Assembly (NCBI GenBank): GCA_963728285.1
Contig: CAVSJR010000001.1
Location: 62,001-126,000 of the forward strand
Direction of reading: 5' to 3'
DNA: 64,000 bases
Source: CAVSJR01 sp963728285
GTDB taxonomy: Bacteria; Actinomycetota; UBA4738; HRBIN12
Shown: in pieces, positions 29,274 to 37,371 of the stretch
Layout of the letters: each line of letters opens with the position of its first letter
Numbering within the stretch: position 1 is the stretch's first letter
Position numbers and translations under genes: made by a program
The notes under the pieces: generated by a model
Databases searched by the model: none
The model's input: only the letters and a program-made list of their open reading frames with translations
What the model was told of the DNA's origin: nothing

Positions 29274-30392
29274 CTAGGACGCCTTGACCTCTGTCCAGGC
29301 GGCGACCCATGCGTCCCTGTTCTCGGGCGGGCTCGCGGGGATCGCGTTCTCCAGGTGGAAGGGCGCCTCCAGCGATGCCTCGTCGATCACCGATTGCGGC
29401 GCGATGTCCAGCACCTTCTGGTTCGCGACCTGGTAGTTCCACGTCGCCGCCTCGTACAGCTCGGCCTCGGGGCTCGTGTACCAGTTGAGGAGCGCGTAGG
29501 CGGCATCGAGGTTCTCGGGGTCGATGTCCGGGCTGATGCCGTAGCCGCATGCCCAGAGGAACTGTCCCTCCTCCGCGGTGACGAACTTGGCGTTGACCCC
29601 CTCCTTCGAGAGCGCCTTGGCGGTGTCGGGATAGCCGGACGAGATCACGATCTCGCCCGACTTGAACAGGGACTTCGCGGCCGCGTCGCCCTTCCAGAAC
29701 GTGCGGAACTGCTCCTTGTGGTCGATGAGGTAGTTCTTGACCATCTCCAGCTGCGCGTCGTCCATCTCGAGCGGGTTCGCGATGCCGTTGGCCAGGGCGC
29801 CGACCATGATGGCGGTGATCGAGATGTCCTCGAGCCCGGCCCGGCCCTGGTACTGCGGGTCGAACAGGTCGGTCCAGGATGTCGGCGGCGTGGTGACCTC
29901 GTCGGCGTTGTAGACGATGCCGGCCGTCCCGGCATCCACGGGGAGCATGTAGATCTTGCCGTCGACCTGGACTCCCGGGAGCTCCTGCATGGAGGGGAAG
30001 AGGTCGTTCCAGTGCGTGAGGCGCGCGGCGTCGAGCGGCATGTACATGCCCTTCTGGACCATCTCAAGCGTCGCCTCGTCGACACAGCTGTTCACGACGT
30101 CGACCTCGAAGCCCGCCTGGATCTTCGCCACCGCCTCCTCGTTGCTTCCCATGGCCGCCGTCTCGAGCTCGATGTTCGGGTACTGCTTGTAGAAGGACTT
30201 CAGATAGTCGGGGTCGAACCCGTCCGTGTACGACAGCAGACGAATCGTGCCCGTGACGTCGGCGGGGTCGACCGAGGCCGGGGCCTCACCGGCCGGCGCC
30301 TGGCTGCTCTCGCCGCCGGAGTCGGACCCGCATGCCGAGGCGACCACGGAGATCGTGAGCGCCATCGTGAGGACGAGGATTCGCCGCGCCAT
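29274..30392 (-). CDS. potD: ABC transporter substrate-binding lipoprotein, PotD type
   Basis: A 372-residue lipoprotein with lipobox VVASACGS, then a polyamine-type periplasmic-binding fold: GTIRLLSYTDGFDPDYLKSFYKQYPNIELE. A family hallmark is VDAGTAGIVYNADEVTTPPTSWTDLFDPQYQGR. Ligands of the group include spermidine, putrescine, opines, thiamine and aminoethylphosphonate; the aspartate-rich polyamine pocket cannot be judged by eye. ATG 30392 is chosen because it begins the signal peptide (MARRILVLTMAL). An operator palindrome lies ~90 bases upstream. Confidence 0.9.
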   Translation of the reverse strand: MARRILVLTMALTISVVASACGSDSGGESSQAPAGEAPASVDPADVTGTIRLLSYTDGFDPDYLKSFYKQYPNIELETAAMGSNEEAVAKIQAGFEVDVVNSCVDEATLEMVQKGMYMPLDAARLTHWNDLFPSMQELPGVQVDGKIYMLPVDAGTAGIVYNADEVTTPPTSWTDLFDPQYQGRAGLEDISITAIMVGALANGIANPLEMDDAQLEMVKNYLIDHKEQFRTFWKGDAAAKSLFKSGEIVISSGYPDTAKALSKEGVNAKFVTAEEGQFLWACGYGISPDIDPENLDAAYALLNWYTSPEAELYEAATWNYQVANQKVLDIAPQSVIDEASLEAPFHLENAIPASPPENRDAWVAAWTEVKAS

Positions 30393-30484
30393 CGTGTGCC
30401 CCCCTTCGCTTCCGGGCTCGTCGACCGACCGGGCGGTCGGCGGCAACCCCGGCCGCGCCGACCGTATTCCCCCCGACCGTAGAT

Positions 30485-30499
30485 TGTCAACCGTTGACC
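30485..30499. promoter_or_regulatory. operator palindrome, site 4 (importer operon)
   Basis: TGTCAACCGTTGACC, an inverted repeat with arms GTCAAC/GTTGAC. On the minus strand the TTGACA it contains (30490-30485) can be the -35 box of the potD promoter. It shares the pattern TGTMRACNGTYNACM with three other sites in this window and fits the GT/AC core typical of GntR-family operators. Confidence 0.75.
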
Positions 30500-30526
30500 G
30501 ATTCCGCCTCCGGATCTCCGATCGAA

Positions 30527-31249
30527 TCACCGGTCCGAATCGCCCCGGGGCTCGCCCGGCAGGCTGTCGATGTAGGCGGCGATGAGCTCCCCGGCCTGCT
30601 CGGAATGCCGGCGGAGGACGGCGGCGGCGCCATCCTCGGAGCCCGACGCGATCGCCTCCACCAGGGGGCGATGCTGCAGGGCGATCTCGTCCATCGATCG
30701 ATAGACGCGCTCATCGAGGCGCAACAGAGCCCGAAGCATCGGGATGTATCGCATGAACACCTCCGAGAGACGCCGGTTGCCCGACAGCTCACACAGCCCC
30801 TCGTGGAACGCGAGGTCGGCGCGCGCCACCGCCGCTCCGTCCCCTGCCTTCACGGCCGCGTCGATGTCACCGGCGAGCTCGTGAAGCCGGTCGATCGCGG
30901 CGCCTTCCCCCGCCCTGGCCAGCATGCGGGCGGCGCGCCCCTCGATCGCGGCGCGAAGCCCGTAGATCTCGCGGACGTCGTCGGACGACAGGCTCACGAC
31001 GAAGGTGCCGCGGCGGGGCTCCTCCTGCAGGAGCCCCTCGGCGCGCAGGAGCTTGAATGCCTCGCGCACAGGTCCGCGGCTCACGTTCAGCTGCTGGGCG
31101 ATCCGGGCCTCCACCAGGTGTTCCCCGGGACGGAACCCGCCGGAGAGGATCTCCTCGCGAATGCGATCCGCGGCGTCCTCGGCCAGCGGGCGGGGCGTCT
31201 GGAGCGGGCGCAGATTCGCGTTCCCGCTCGACCGCTCGGATGCGCTCAC
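30527..31249 (-). CDS. GntR family regulator, FCD subfamily
   Basis: A 240-residue regulator. The winged helix (residues ~25-90) contains GEHLVEARIAQQLNVSRGPVREAFKLLRAEGLL. The FCD effector domain (~95-230) has the metal/ligand-binding positions in RADLAFHEGL, LQHRPLVEAI and RRHSEQAGE. FCD proteins bind small acids or amino-acid derivatives and repress catabolic operons. It is flanked by its likely targets: the importer operon downstream on the same strand and a divergent aminotransferase, both with the same operator. Confidence 0.92.
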   Translation of the reverse strand: MSASERSSGNANLRPLQTPRPLAEDAADRIREEILSGGFRPGEHLVEARIAQQLNVSRGPVREAFKLLRAEGLLQEEPRRGTFVVSLSSDDVREIYGLRAAIEGRAARMLARAGEGAAIDRLHELAGDIDAAVKAGDGAAVARADLAFHEGLCELSGNRRLSEVFMRYIPMLRALLRLDERVYRSMDEIALQHRPLVEAIASGSEDGAAAVLRRHSEQAGELIAAYIDSLPGEPRGDSDR

Positions 31250-31298
31250 GTGGTTCGTGGCCCCCGCCTCGAGTTCCCTTCGCGCGGCATCGCGCGGA

Positions 31299-31342
31299 TT
31301 GACCGCCGAATCGTACCACCCATAAACTGTCGACTGTTAACC
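31299..31342 (+). promoter_or_regulatory. promoter and operator site 3 (aminotransferase)
   Basis: A promoter can be read as TTGACC (31299-31304), an 18-base spacer and TAAACT (31323-31328). The operator TGTCGACTGTTAACC (31328-31342) covers the predicted start point and ends one base before the ATG at 31344. This placement suits a repressor. Confidence 0.72.
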
Positions 31343-31343
31343 A

Positions 31344-32770
31344 ATGGCCGAATCCATCGCTCCGGCGTTTCCCGAGGTGCGCACCCCCTGCCGGGGCCGA
31401 GAAGCGCGAGCCTGTTCGCCGCCTCGGATCCATCGCTGATCGGATCGCTGACCGACCACGACGAGGTGCCGTTCGTCGAGGCCGGCAAGTCCGACTGGCT
31501 CATCGAGGACGTCGACGGGAACACGTTCGCCGATCACGTTTCCGCGTGGGGCTCCAACCCGCTCGGCTCGATGCCTCATGCCGTGCAGCGAGCGGTCACC
31601 GACGCCCAGCGCCGGTACGGCATGGAGATCTCCGACTACGTTCCCAACGAGCCGGCCCTCGCCCTCGCGCGCCGGCTCGTGGAGATCGCGCCGCCCGCCA
31701 TCACCCGCGCCGCGTACGCGCTCTCGGGCACCCTCGCCGTCGAGTCCGGCGTCAAGCTCGCGCGGGAGGCGACCGGCCGGCCGATGATCCTCACCTTCTA
31801 CGGGCAGTACCACGGGGAGACCACCTACCTGACCGCCGGCGCGTCCACCGACCTTTCGGAGGTGACCACCTCGAACGCGCAGTACGTCGCGGGACTCGTG
31901 TTCGCCCCCTATCCGAATTCGTTCCGCGCGCCGTTCCACCGAGGGGCCGGGCCCTTCGACGACACCATGTACCTGGACTATCTGGAGGAGTGGATCCTGC
32001 TCCACCAGGTCGAGCCGGAGCAGATCGCCGGCGTGCTCATCGAGCCCGTCCTCGGCGAGGGCGGCATCCTCATCCCGTCCCGGGCGTTCTGGGACCGCCT
32101 GCAGGCGCTGTGCCGGAGGTGGGGGTGGAAGCTGGTGCTCGACGAGGTGCAGACGTGCATGGGTCGCTGCGGCACGATGTTCGCCGGGGAACGATGGGAC
32201 CTCGAGCCGGACATCCTGTTGCTGGGCAAGGGGTTCGCGGCCGGCGGCCAGCCGATCGCGGCCGTGCTCGGCACCGAGGAGGTCATGGGGCGTTCCGAGC
32301 AGCACGGCGGAGGCACGTTCGCGTGGACGCCCGCCGCCGCCGCCGGCGCGCTGGCCGGGATCGAGGCGATCGATGAGACCGTGCTCTCGAACGCCATGGA
32401 GATCGAACGCATCGCCCTCGAGGAGCTCGGCCCGCTCGTCGACGGGGTCGACCAGGTCGGGGACGTTCGCGCCGCCGGGGCGCTCGTGGGAGTCGAGTTC
32501 GTGCAGGACAAGGCCTCCATCAAGCCGGCGATCGCGTTTCATCGCGCGGTGCACCTGGCCGCGCTCGAGCGCGGGGTGCTCGGGATCACGCAGTGGGGCA
32601 AGTGGATCTACCGCATGCAGCCCGCGCTCACCATGCCGCCCGAGCTGTTTCGCTGGTCGTGCCGCGCGCTCGCCGACGCCATCGCCGAGGTCGCGAAGGA
32701 TCCGCCGACGGAGCCGGAGGATGTGCTCGAGCGCGGCGCCCCCGTTGCGGGCGGCAGCCGGCGCCGCTGA
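31344..32770 (+). CDS. class III aminotransferase (one frameshift near the start)
   Basis: A ~475-residue PLP enzyme related to acetylornithine and diaminobutyrate aminotransferases: FYGQYHGETTYLT, PVLGEGGILIPSRAFW, LVLDEVQTCMGRCG and the PLP lysine in LLLGKGFAAGGQPIAAVLG. ATG 31344 gives MAESIAPAFPEVRTP, but the rest is in another frame. One extra C in the C-run at 31383-31387 restores LPGPRSASLFAASDPSLI, so this looks like a missing base. It begins immediately after an operator palindrome and is divergent from the GntR gene. Confidence 0.88.
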
Positions 32771-32779
32771 CCAGCCGCG

Positions 32780-33769
32780 TCACGCGGAGGCCCCGCTCGC
32801 CTCCACCGATCTCCCGTGCGCGGCCGCATCCACGACGAGGCGCGTCGCATCGGCGACGACGCGGGCGTGCTTCGCATCGGTCACGATCGTTCCGTGCGAG
32901 GCGCCCTCCACCACGATATGGCGGCTGTTGGACGAGAGCATCGCCATCTCCTCGTGGATGCGATCGCCCCCGATGCTGTCCTGGGAGGCCGACAGCACGA
33001 TCAGCGGCCGGTCGCCGAAGTCCCTCGAGCGCCGGACCTGCGGGAAGGTGAACTGCAGCAGGGCCTCCACCTCCCTCGCCGAGGATCGCACGTGGGTGAC
33101 CTGCGCCATGAACGCCTCGAGCTCGGCGAACGCGCGCGGGGGGAGATCCTCCGCCTCCTTGATCAGCGTTCGGCGGAACAGGTGCATGGCTCCCAGCCGC
33201 GCGAGCGTCGGCGTGACGCCGGCGATGAACCGCTGCCTCCGTTGCAGGCGCCCGCCGTTGGGCAGGCGGAAGTACGCGTCCGGATGCTGCGGCTCCACGA
33301 GCACCACGCCGGCGACCTCATCGGGATAGCGGTCTGCGAACACGATGGTGTGCAGGGCCCCCTGCCCGAGCGCCACGACGACGTACGGCCCGGGAATGCC
33401 CGCGTTGCCGAGCGCGGCATGAAGCTCCCCGGCGATGGTCCCCGCGTCGTGGATTTCCCCCGCGGGGAGCGGATCGCTCCATCCGAGGCCGGGTCGGTCG
33501 TAGGCCACCACCCGCGCGAAGTCGCCGATCCGCGAACGAACCCATTCGAGGTGAGGCGACGGCATCGAGGATCCGCATTCGAGGAGGACGGTCGGGGGGA
33601 CGTCACGGCGGCCGACGTCCACCATGTGCAGCCGGGATCCGCCGGCATCCACGAGCCTGCCGGGCGGCGGGTAGCGCCGGCGGTCCCTGGACGTGGCGTG
33701 GATCTCCCATCCAACGCCGGCGAGGGCCAGCGCGAGGACGAGGCCGAACGTCAACACGAGCACCGTCAT
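32780..33769 (-). CDS. alpha/beta-hydrolase fold protein lacking the usual nucleophile
   Basis: A 329-residue protein with an N-terminal helix (LVLTFGLVLALALAGVGWEI) and an alpha/beta hydrolase fold: GSRLHMVDVG, VAYDRPGLGWSD, and YPDEVAGVVLVEP. The C-terminal histidine region EGASHGTIV is present. At the nucleophile elbow the expected GxSxG is replaced by ALGQGA, so the catalytic serine position is glycine. It therefore may be non-hydrolytic or use another residue. It follows grdA on the same strand after 80 bases and may be the last gene of that operon. Confidence 0.82.
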   Translation of the reverse strand: MTVLVLTFGLVLALALAGVGWEIHATSRDRRRYPPPGRLVDAGGSRLHMVDVGRRDVPPTVLLECGSSMPSPHLEWVRSRIGDFARVVAYDRPGLGWSDPLPAGEIHDAGTIAGELHAALGNAGIPGPYVVVALGQGALHTIVFADRYPDEVAGVVLVEPQHPDAYFRLPNGGRLQRRQRFIAGVTPTLARLGAMHLFRRTLIKEAEDLPPRAFAELEAFMAQVTHVRSSAREVEALLQFTFPQVRRSRDFGDRPLIVLSASQDSIGGDRIHEEMAMLSSNSRHIVVEGASHGTIVTDAKHARVVADATRLVVDAAAHGRSVEASGASA

Positions 33770-33796
33770 GCGCCCCTCCCCCCTCCGGATCGCCGA

Positions 33797-33829
33797 GGCC
33801 GCCGCGGTCTCCTCGGGCGGGCGGCGGCC
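33797..33829 (-). terminator. possible hairpin between grdA and the hydrolase gene
   Basis: Inverted repeat of 9 bp (33797-33805 with 33821-33829) and a 15-base loop in the gap after grdA. It may attenuate or end transcription of the grd operon; evidence is weak. Confidence 0.35.
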
Positions 33830-33849
33830 CCGATGGCGCAGGGGAAAGC

Positions 33850-34326
33850 CTAGCCGCCGTCGTCATCGGTTTCATCCCCGCGCAGCCGCCGAATCGCGCG
33901 CCGCACGGCATCGACGTCGAGGGTCATCTCGAGAAAGCCGATCCTCTCCTCGTAGAGGGCCGGGTCGACCTGCTCCTTCACCTGTTCCTCGAAGATGTGC
34001 ATCACGGGGAGCCCCAACTGGACTCCCGCCAATGGGCCCACGTAGGCCGGATCGCCCTCGGTCACCGTCTCGGTGGCCAGCTCGAGCGCCTCCTGATCCG
34101 CCGCTCCCAGGACGACCACGAGGTTCTCCGAGCCGTGCTCGTCGACGAGCCCCTTGATCAGCCCCTGGTTCTCCGGGTCCATGGCGCCGGCCGCCGTTCA
34201 GACGAAGCACTCCGTCTGGACCATCACGACGTCGGCGCCGGCGTTCGTGAGGCACTCGGCGATCGCCTCCCCGGGGACGCTGTCGCGCTCTCCAAGCGCG
34301 ATCACCTTCTTGCCTCGCAGCTCCAT
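33850..34326 (-). CDS. grdA: glycine/sarcosine/betaine reductase selenoprotein A (Sec at UGA 34200-34198)
   Basis: GrdA carries the selenol that accepts the carboxymethyl group from protein B and, in known systems, passes it to protein C while thioredoxin re-reduces it. The gene is 158 codons from ATG 34326, the usual family length, but is interrupted at codon 43 by TGA (34200-34198). Around it reads TECFV-U-TAAGAMDPENQ, which is the conserved GrdA active site with Cys-x-x-Sec. Both sides continue in the same frame: MELRGKKVIALGERD before and LLKG-like GLIKGLVDEHGSENLVVVLGA, GPLAGVQLGLP after. It starts directly at the thioredoxin stop with ribosome site GGAGGTGA. I read UGA as selenocysteine, not as a stop. 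Confidence 0.95.
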
Positions 34327-34650
34327 CTACTTCTCACCTCCCAGCATGGTCTCGACGGCGGCCTCGATCTCCTCGAGCGACGGGTCGCCCGACAGGCGGG
34401 AGACCTCCTCGCCGTCGCGGAACAGCACGTACGTGGGCAGGCCGAAGACCCGAAGCTCGCGGCAGATCCCGCGGTTCTCGGGGGCGTTGACCTTGACGAG
34501 GCGAAGGCGGTCGCGGTGGCGCTCGGCCAACGCCTCGATCGACGGCATCAGCGCGAGACACGGAGCGCAGTTCGGCCCCCAGACGTCCACGAGAACACTG
34601 CCCTCCCGCACGAGCGCCCCGAAGGTCTCCGCGGTCGCGTCTGCCTCCAT
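34327..34650 (-). CDS. trxA: thioredoxin of the glycine reductase operon
   Basis: A 107-residue thioredoxin with active site WGPNCAPC (Cys28, Cys31) in place of WCGPC, and the cis-proline segment FGLPTYVLFRDGEEV. Glycine-reductase-linked thioredoxins are known to have unusual active sites of this WGPxCxPC type. It should deliver electrons to GrdA. It starts at ATG 34650 with a GGAGG ribosome site and its stop touches the grdA ATG. No thioredoxin reductase gene is in the window. Confidence 0.9.
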   Translation of the reverse strand: MEADATAETFGALVREGSVLVDVWGPNCAPCLALMPSIEALAERHRDRLRLVKVNAPENRGICRELRVFGLPTYVLFRDGEEVSRLSGDPSLEEIEAAVETMLGGEK

Positions 34651-34670
34651 ATCCGCCTCCTCCCGTTCGG

Positions 34671-36026
34671 TCACCCTCGAGCCTCCAGCACGATCGATGC
34701 CCCGTCCCACAGCCGCGTCATCCGGCCGAGGAAGAGGCTTCCCTTCGCGAGCAGCATCGTCGTCTCCAGCTCCCCTGCGCGAACGCGCCCGAGCGCGTGC
34801 GGCAGCCACGGCACGGCCGATGCGATGTGGCCCTGCGTCGGCGAGAAGCCCGGCAGTCCGTGGGCCCGGGCGAAGCCCTCGATGTCGTCGCGCTCGAGCT
34901 CGCCGCGCACGACCCCGAGCCCGGCGAGCATCCGATAGTTGCGCCCCGGGACGTCGCCACCACCGGCGGGCTCGGTGATCTCCGGGTTGTGGAGCTCGGT
35001 GGCGTACACGTCGATCTCGTCGAGTCGCCGTCCCATCGCGTCGAGCGGGGCGCCGACGATGTCCTCCAGCAGCATCTGCTGCGACGACCCGGCGGCGACG
35101 CGATGCCGACCCACCGCGTCCATGCGCAGCGCCGGGAGACCTCGGGCGGCGGGGCCGACGACGACGGCCATCGACGCGAGGACGTCCTCGAGGATGGGGG
35201 CTCCCGACTCGATCGCGCCGAGGAACTTCATCCCGAGCTTCGCGACCGAGCCACCCGCGACGACCGCGACCTGCTCGTAGACGCCCGCCTCCACGAGCGC
35301 TCCGGCCATGATGAGCGCGTGGATGGGCCCAGCGCAGAAGGCCTTGACGTCGGACCCGCCGGCGTTGTCGAGCCCGCAGTCCTCGGCCACCGCCTTCGCG
35401 AGGTTCCCGCCGCCGCGCTGGTACCGATCGCCCACGGCCTCCTCGCCCGCGTTGATCACGTACTCGATCTCCCCTCGATCGACGTCGGCGGTCGACAGGA
35501 GATGGCGAAGCGCGTGCACCGCGCCCGCCTTGCACGCGAGGTTCTCGAGCAGCACGTTGGCGGACAGCGCCTCATCGACGTCGTGCGCCGGCGCGATCGC
35601 CCCGATCGCCTCCCCCCGCTCGTACAGGGGCAGATCTCCCGGCCTCGGCTCCTGTTTCAGGCGCACGAGGTCGAACTGGTCCACCTCCGCCAGGAGCTCG
35701 TAGAACGCGCGCTGCTCGATGATCTCGCCGTGGCCTCCGACGAAGCGAGGCCCGTGCTCGGCACCGTCGTCGGACGATCCCCGCCTCGCGTCCTCGCGGC
35801 CGCCCCACCATGGGCGCGCGGCGTCCCAGAGATGCTCCGGCCGCGCGCCGCCGATGAAGACGGCGTTCGGCGGATAGCCGGCGGCGGCGCGAACGTCCCG
35901 GAGCGCATCCGTCGCCTCCTCGAGCTTCCGTCGCTCGCGCATCGGCTTCGATCCGTAGCGGACGAGATCGGGCACATGCTGGAGCGTCAGCGACGCCGCC
36001 AGGACCCCGGCGGTGCGCCGGCTCAT
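34671..36026 (-). CDS. grdC: glycine/sarcosine/betaine reductase component C, beta subunit
   Basis: A 451-residue protein matching GrdC: LVRYGSKP near the start, AVFIGGARPEHLWDAARPWW, then GEIIEQRAFYELLAEVDQFD and GDRYQRGGGNLAKAVAE, GSDVKAFCAGPIHALIMAGAL. The Cys in KAFCAGP corresponds to the ketosynthase-like active-site cysteine that takes the acyl group from GrdA. Known systems need GrdD as partner to release acetyl phosphate; grdD is not next to it and not in this window. No frameshift is visible. Confidence 0.92.
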   Translation of the reverse strand: MSRRTAGVLAASLTLQHVPDLVRYGSKPMRERRKLEEATDALRDVRAAAGYPPNAVFIGGARPEHLWDAARPWWGGREDARRGSSDDGAEHGPRFVGGHGEIIEQRAFYELLAEVDQFDLVRLKQEPRPGDLPLYERGEAIGAIAPAHDVDEALSANVLLENLACKAGAVHALRHLLSTADVDRGEIEYVINAGEEAVGDRYQRGGGNLAKAVAEDCGLDNAGGSDVKAFCAGPIHALIMAGALVEAGVYEQVAVVAGGSVAKLGMKFLGAIESGAPILEDVLASMAVVVGPAARGLPALRMDAVGRHRVAAGSSQQMLLEDIVGAPLDAMGRRLDEIDVYATELHNPEITEPAGGGDVPGRNYRMLAGLGVVRGELERDDIEGFARAHGLPGFSPTQGHIASAVPWLPHALGRVRAGELETTMLLAKGSLFLGRMTRLWDGASIVLEARG

Positions 36027-36081
36027 CGGCGGCCTCCCTCGGAACGCACGCCCTCGAGGGAGCTCACGGCATCGACGGCGA

Positions 36082-37371
36082 TCACGCGACGGGCTCCCAC
36101 ACGGTCCGAGGCTCCACGTCCGTCGCGAGCATCCGCAGCGCGCGGTCGAGGAGGCGCCGGCGCAGGGCGAGCTCGTCGCCCACCGACAGGGACGGATCGC
36201 CCGTCGGGTGCGTGATCGAGACGCCGCGAAGCACGCGGTTGGCGCCCACCATCACCGCGATCGTCGGCAGCGCCGTGACGAACACCGTGGGGATCCCCAT
36301 CCGCTCTATCTCCTTTGTCAGCGTTGCCCCGCAACGCGTGCCCGTTCCTCAGGTGCCGGTCAGGATGACCGCCTGCACGCCCTCCCGACGAAGCTCCTCC
36401 GCGATCTCCTGCCCGAATCGCGTGGCGACCGCCACCGGCGTGTCCACGCCGGAGGTCGTGTAGAACGCGTCGTGCAGGCGGCCGAACCGCCCGTCCGACT
36501 CGAGCTCCCGGGCGGCGTCGAGGGGGACCAGCCGGTTGGGGTCCTCGTTCGCCGCGCTCGTGTCGAACCCCGCGTGCACCGACTCGTACGAGCCGGGTGC
36601 CAGCGTGGTCACGCCGTCCAGCGAGTACCGCAGCCACGTATGCGAGCGGCGGGACGGGAGCCGGTCGGGATTTCCCTGCGGCACGCATCCGGCCTCGGTC
36701 ACCAACGCGATCGTCGCGCTCGCGAGATCGGGGACCGGCGGGGCGGGATCGACCCCGTCGCTCGCCGGCGAGATCTCCGTGCGGACGTCGCCGTCGAGCT
36801 TGGCGAGGAGCAGATCGATCGCCCGCACGGCGCCCGGTCGGTCCGCGAGGACGTTGCGCCGCGCGCTGCGCGGAAGATAGCCGGCCTCCTCGGGGCCTCC
36901 AACCGGCTCGCCGGCCGCCAGCGTTCGCGCGAGGGCCGCGATCCTCGGGAGGGCCTTTCGCATGTCCGTCACGTTCGAGCTCGTGGGGACGACGTAGGCG
37001 GACCCCTCGGCGGCAAGCACGCCGGGGCTGTCGGGATGCATCGCCGCAACGACGGCGATCCCTCGACGCCCCGCCTCACGGGCGAGCACGCCGCAGGCGT
37101 AGCCGTACCGTCCGGATCCGAACGACGGTCCGCACACGAGCACGTCCGGCTCGTCGCCATCGAGCCACTCGAGGAGCCGGTGAAGGGACTCGGCCTCGTG
37201 CTCGCCGAAGTAGTCGTCGCCGCAGGCGATCGTCGCCACGATCGCGAGGCCCTCGGCCTCGAGCCCGCGGCCGGGACCCACGGGTCCCTCGATGCGCACC
37301 GGCTCGTGGCCGGCCGCCTCCTCACCGCCGAGTCCCGCGAAGAACTGGTTCAGGTAGTGGACAGCCCTCAC
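36082..37371 (-). CDS. grdB: glycine/sarcosine/betaine reductase selenoprotein B (Sec at UGA 36351-36349)
   Basis: GrdB is the substrate-specific selenoprotein that attacks the amine substrate. The gene is 429 codons from GTG 37371, whose GTGA overlaps the grdE stop and gives RAVHYLNQFFAGLGGEE, the family N-terminus. CGPSFGSGRYGYACG and QGNPDRLPS are further landmarks. TGA occurs at codon 341 (36351-36349) in AVILTGT-U-GTGTRCGATL, exactly the family selenocysteine site, and the frame continues TKEIERMGIPTVFVTALP to TAG-free end WEPVA at 36082. A 7-bp hairpin follows the UGA. The residue three after Sec is Gly where I expect Cys. Confidence 0.94.
36321..36337 (-). promoter_or_regulatory. SECIS-like hairpin of grdB
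   Basis: On the minus strand, 11 bases after the UGA, a perfect 7-bp stem (GCGTTGC with GCAACGC) closes a GGG loop. Bacterial SECIS elements lie inside the coding region just after the UGA, with the apical loop about 16-37 bases downstream and G in the loop; here the loop starts 19 bases downstream. This supports selenocysteine insertion. Confidence 0.7.

Noticed and set aside
30393..30526. Glycine riboswitch upstream of the importer operon
   Set aside because: The leader shows none of the conserved glycine aptamer sequence; the palindrome and promoter explain the region better.
34161..34197. SECIS hairpin after the grdA UGA
   Set aside because: Only a weak stem with an internal loop (GCC-TGG with CCA-GGC) can be drawn by eye; not enough to report as a feature.
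34198..34200. UGA as a true stop giving a truncated GrdA
   Set aside because: Both flanks are in the same frame and conserved around the known Sec site, and grdB shows the same situation at its own Sec site.
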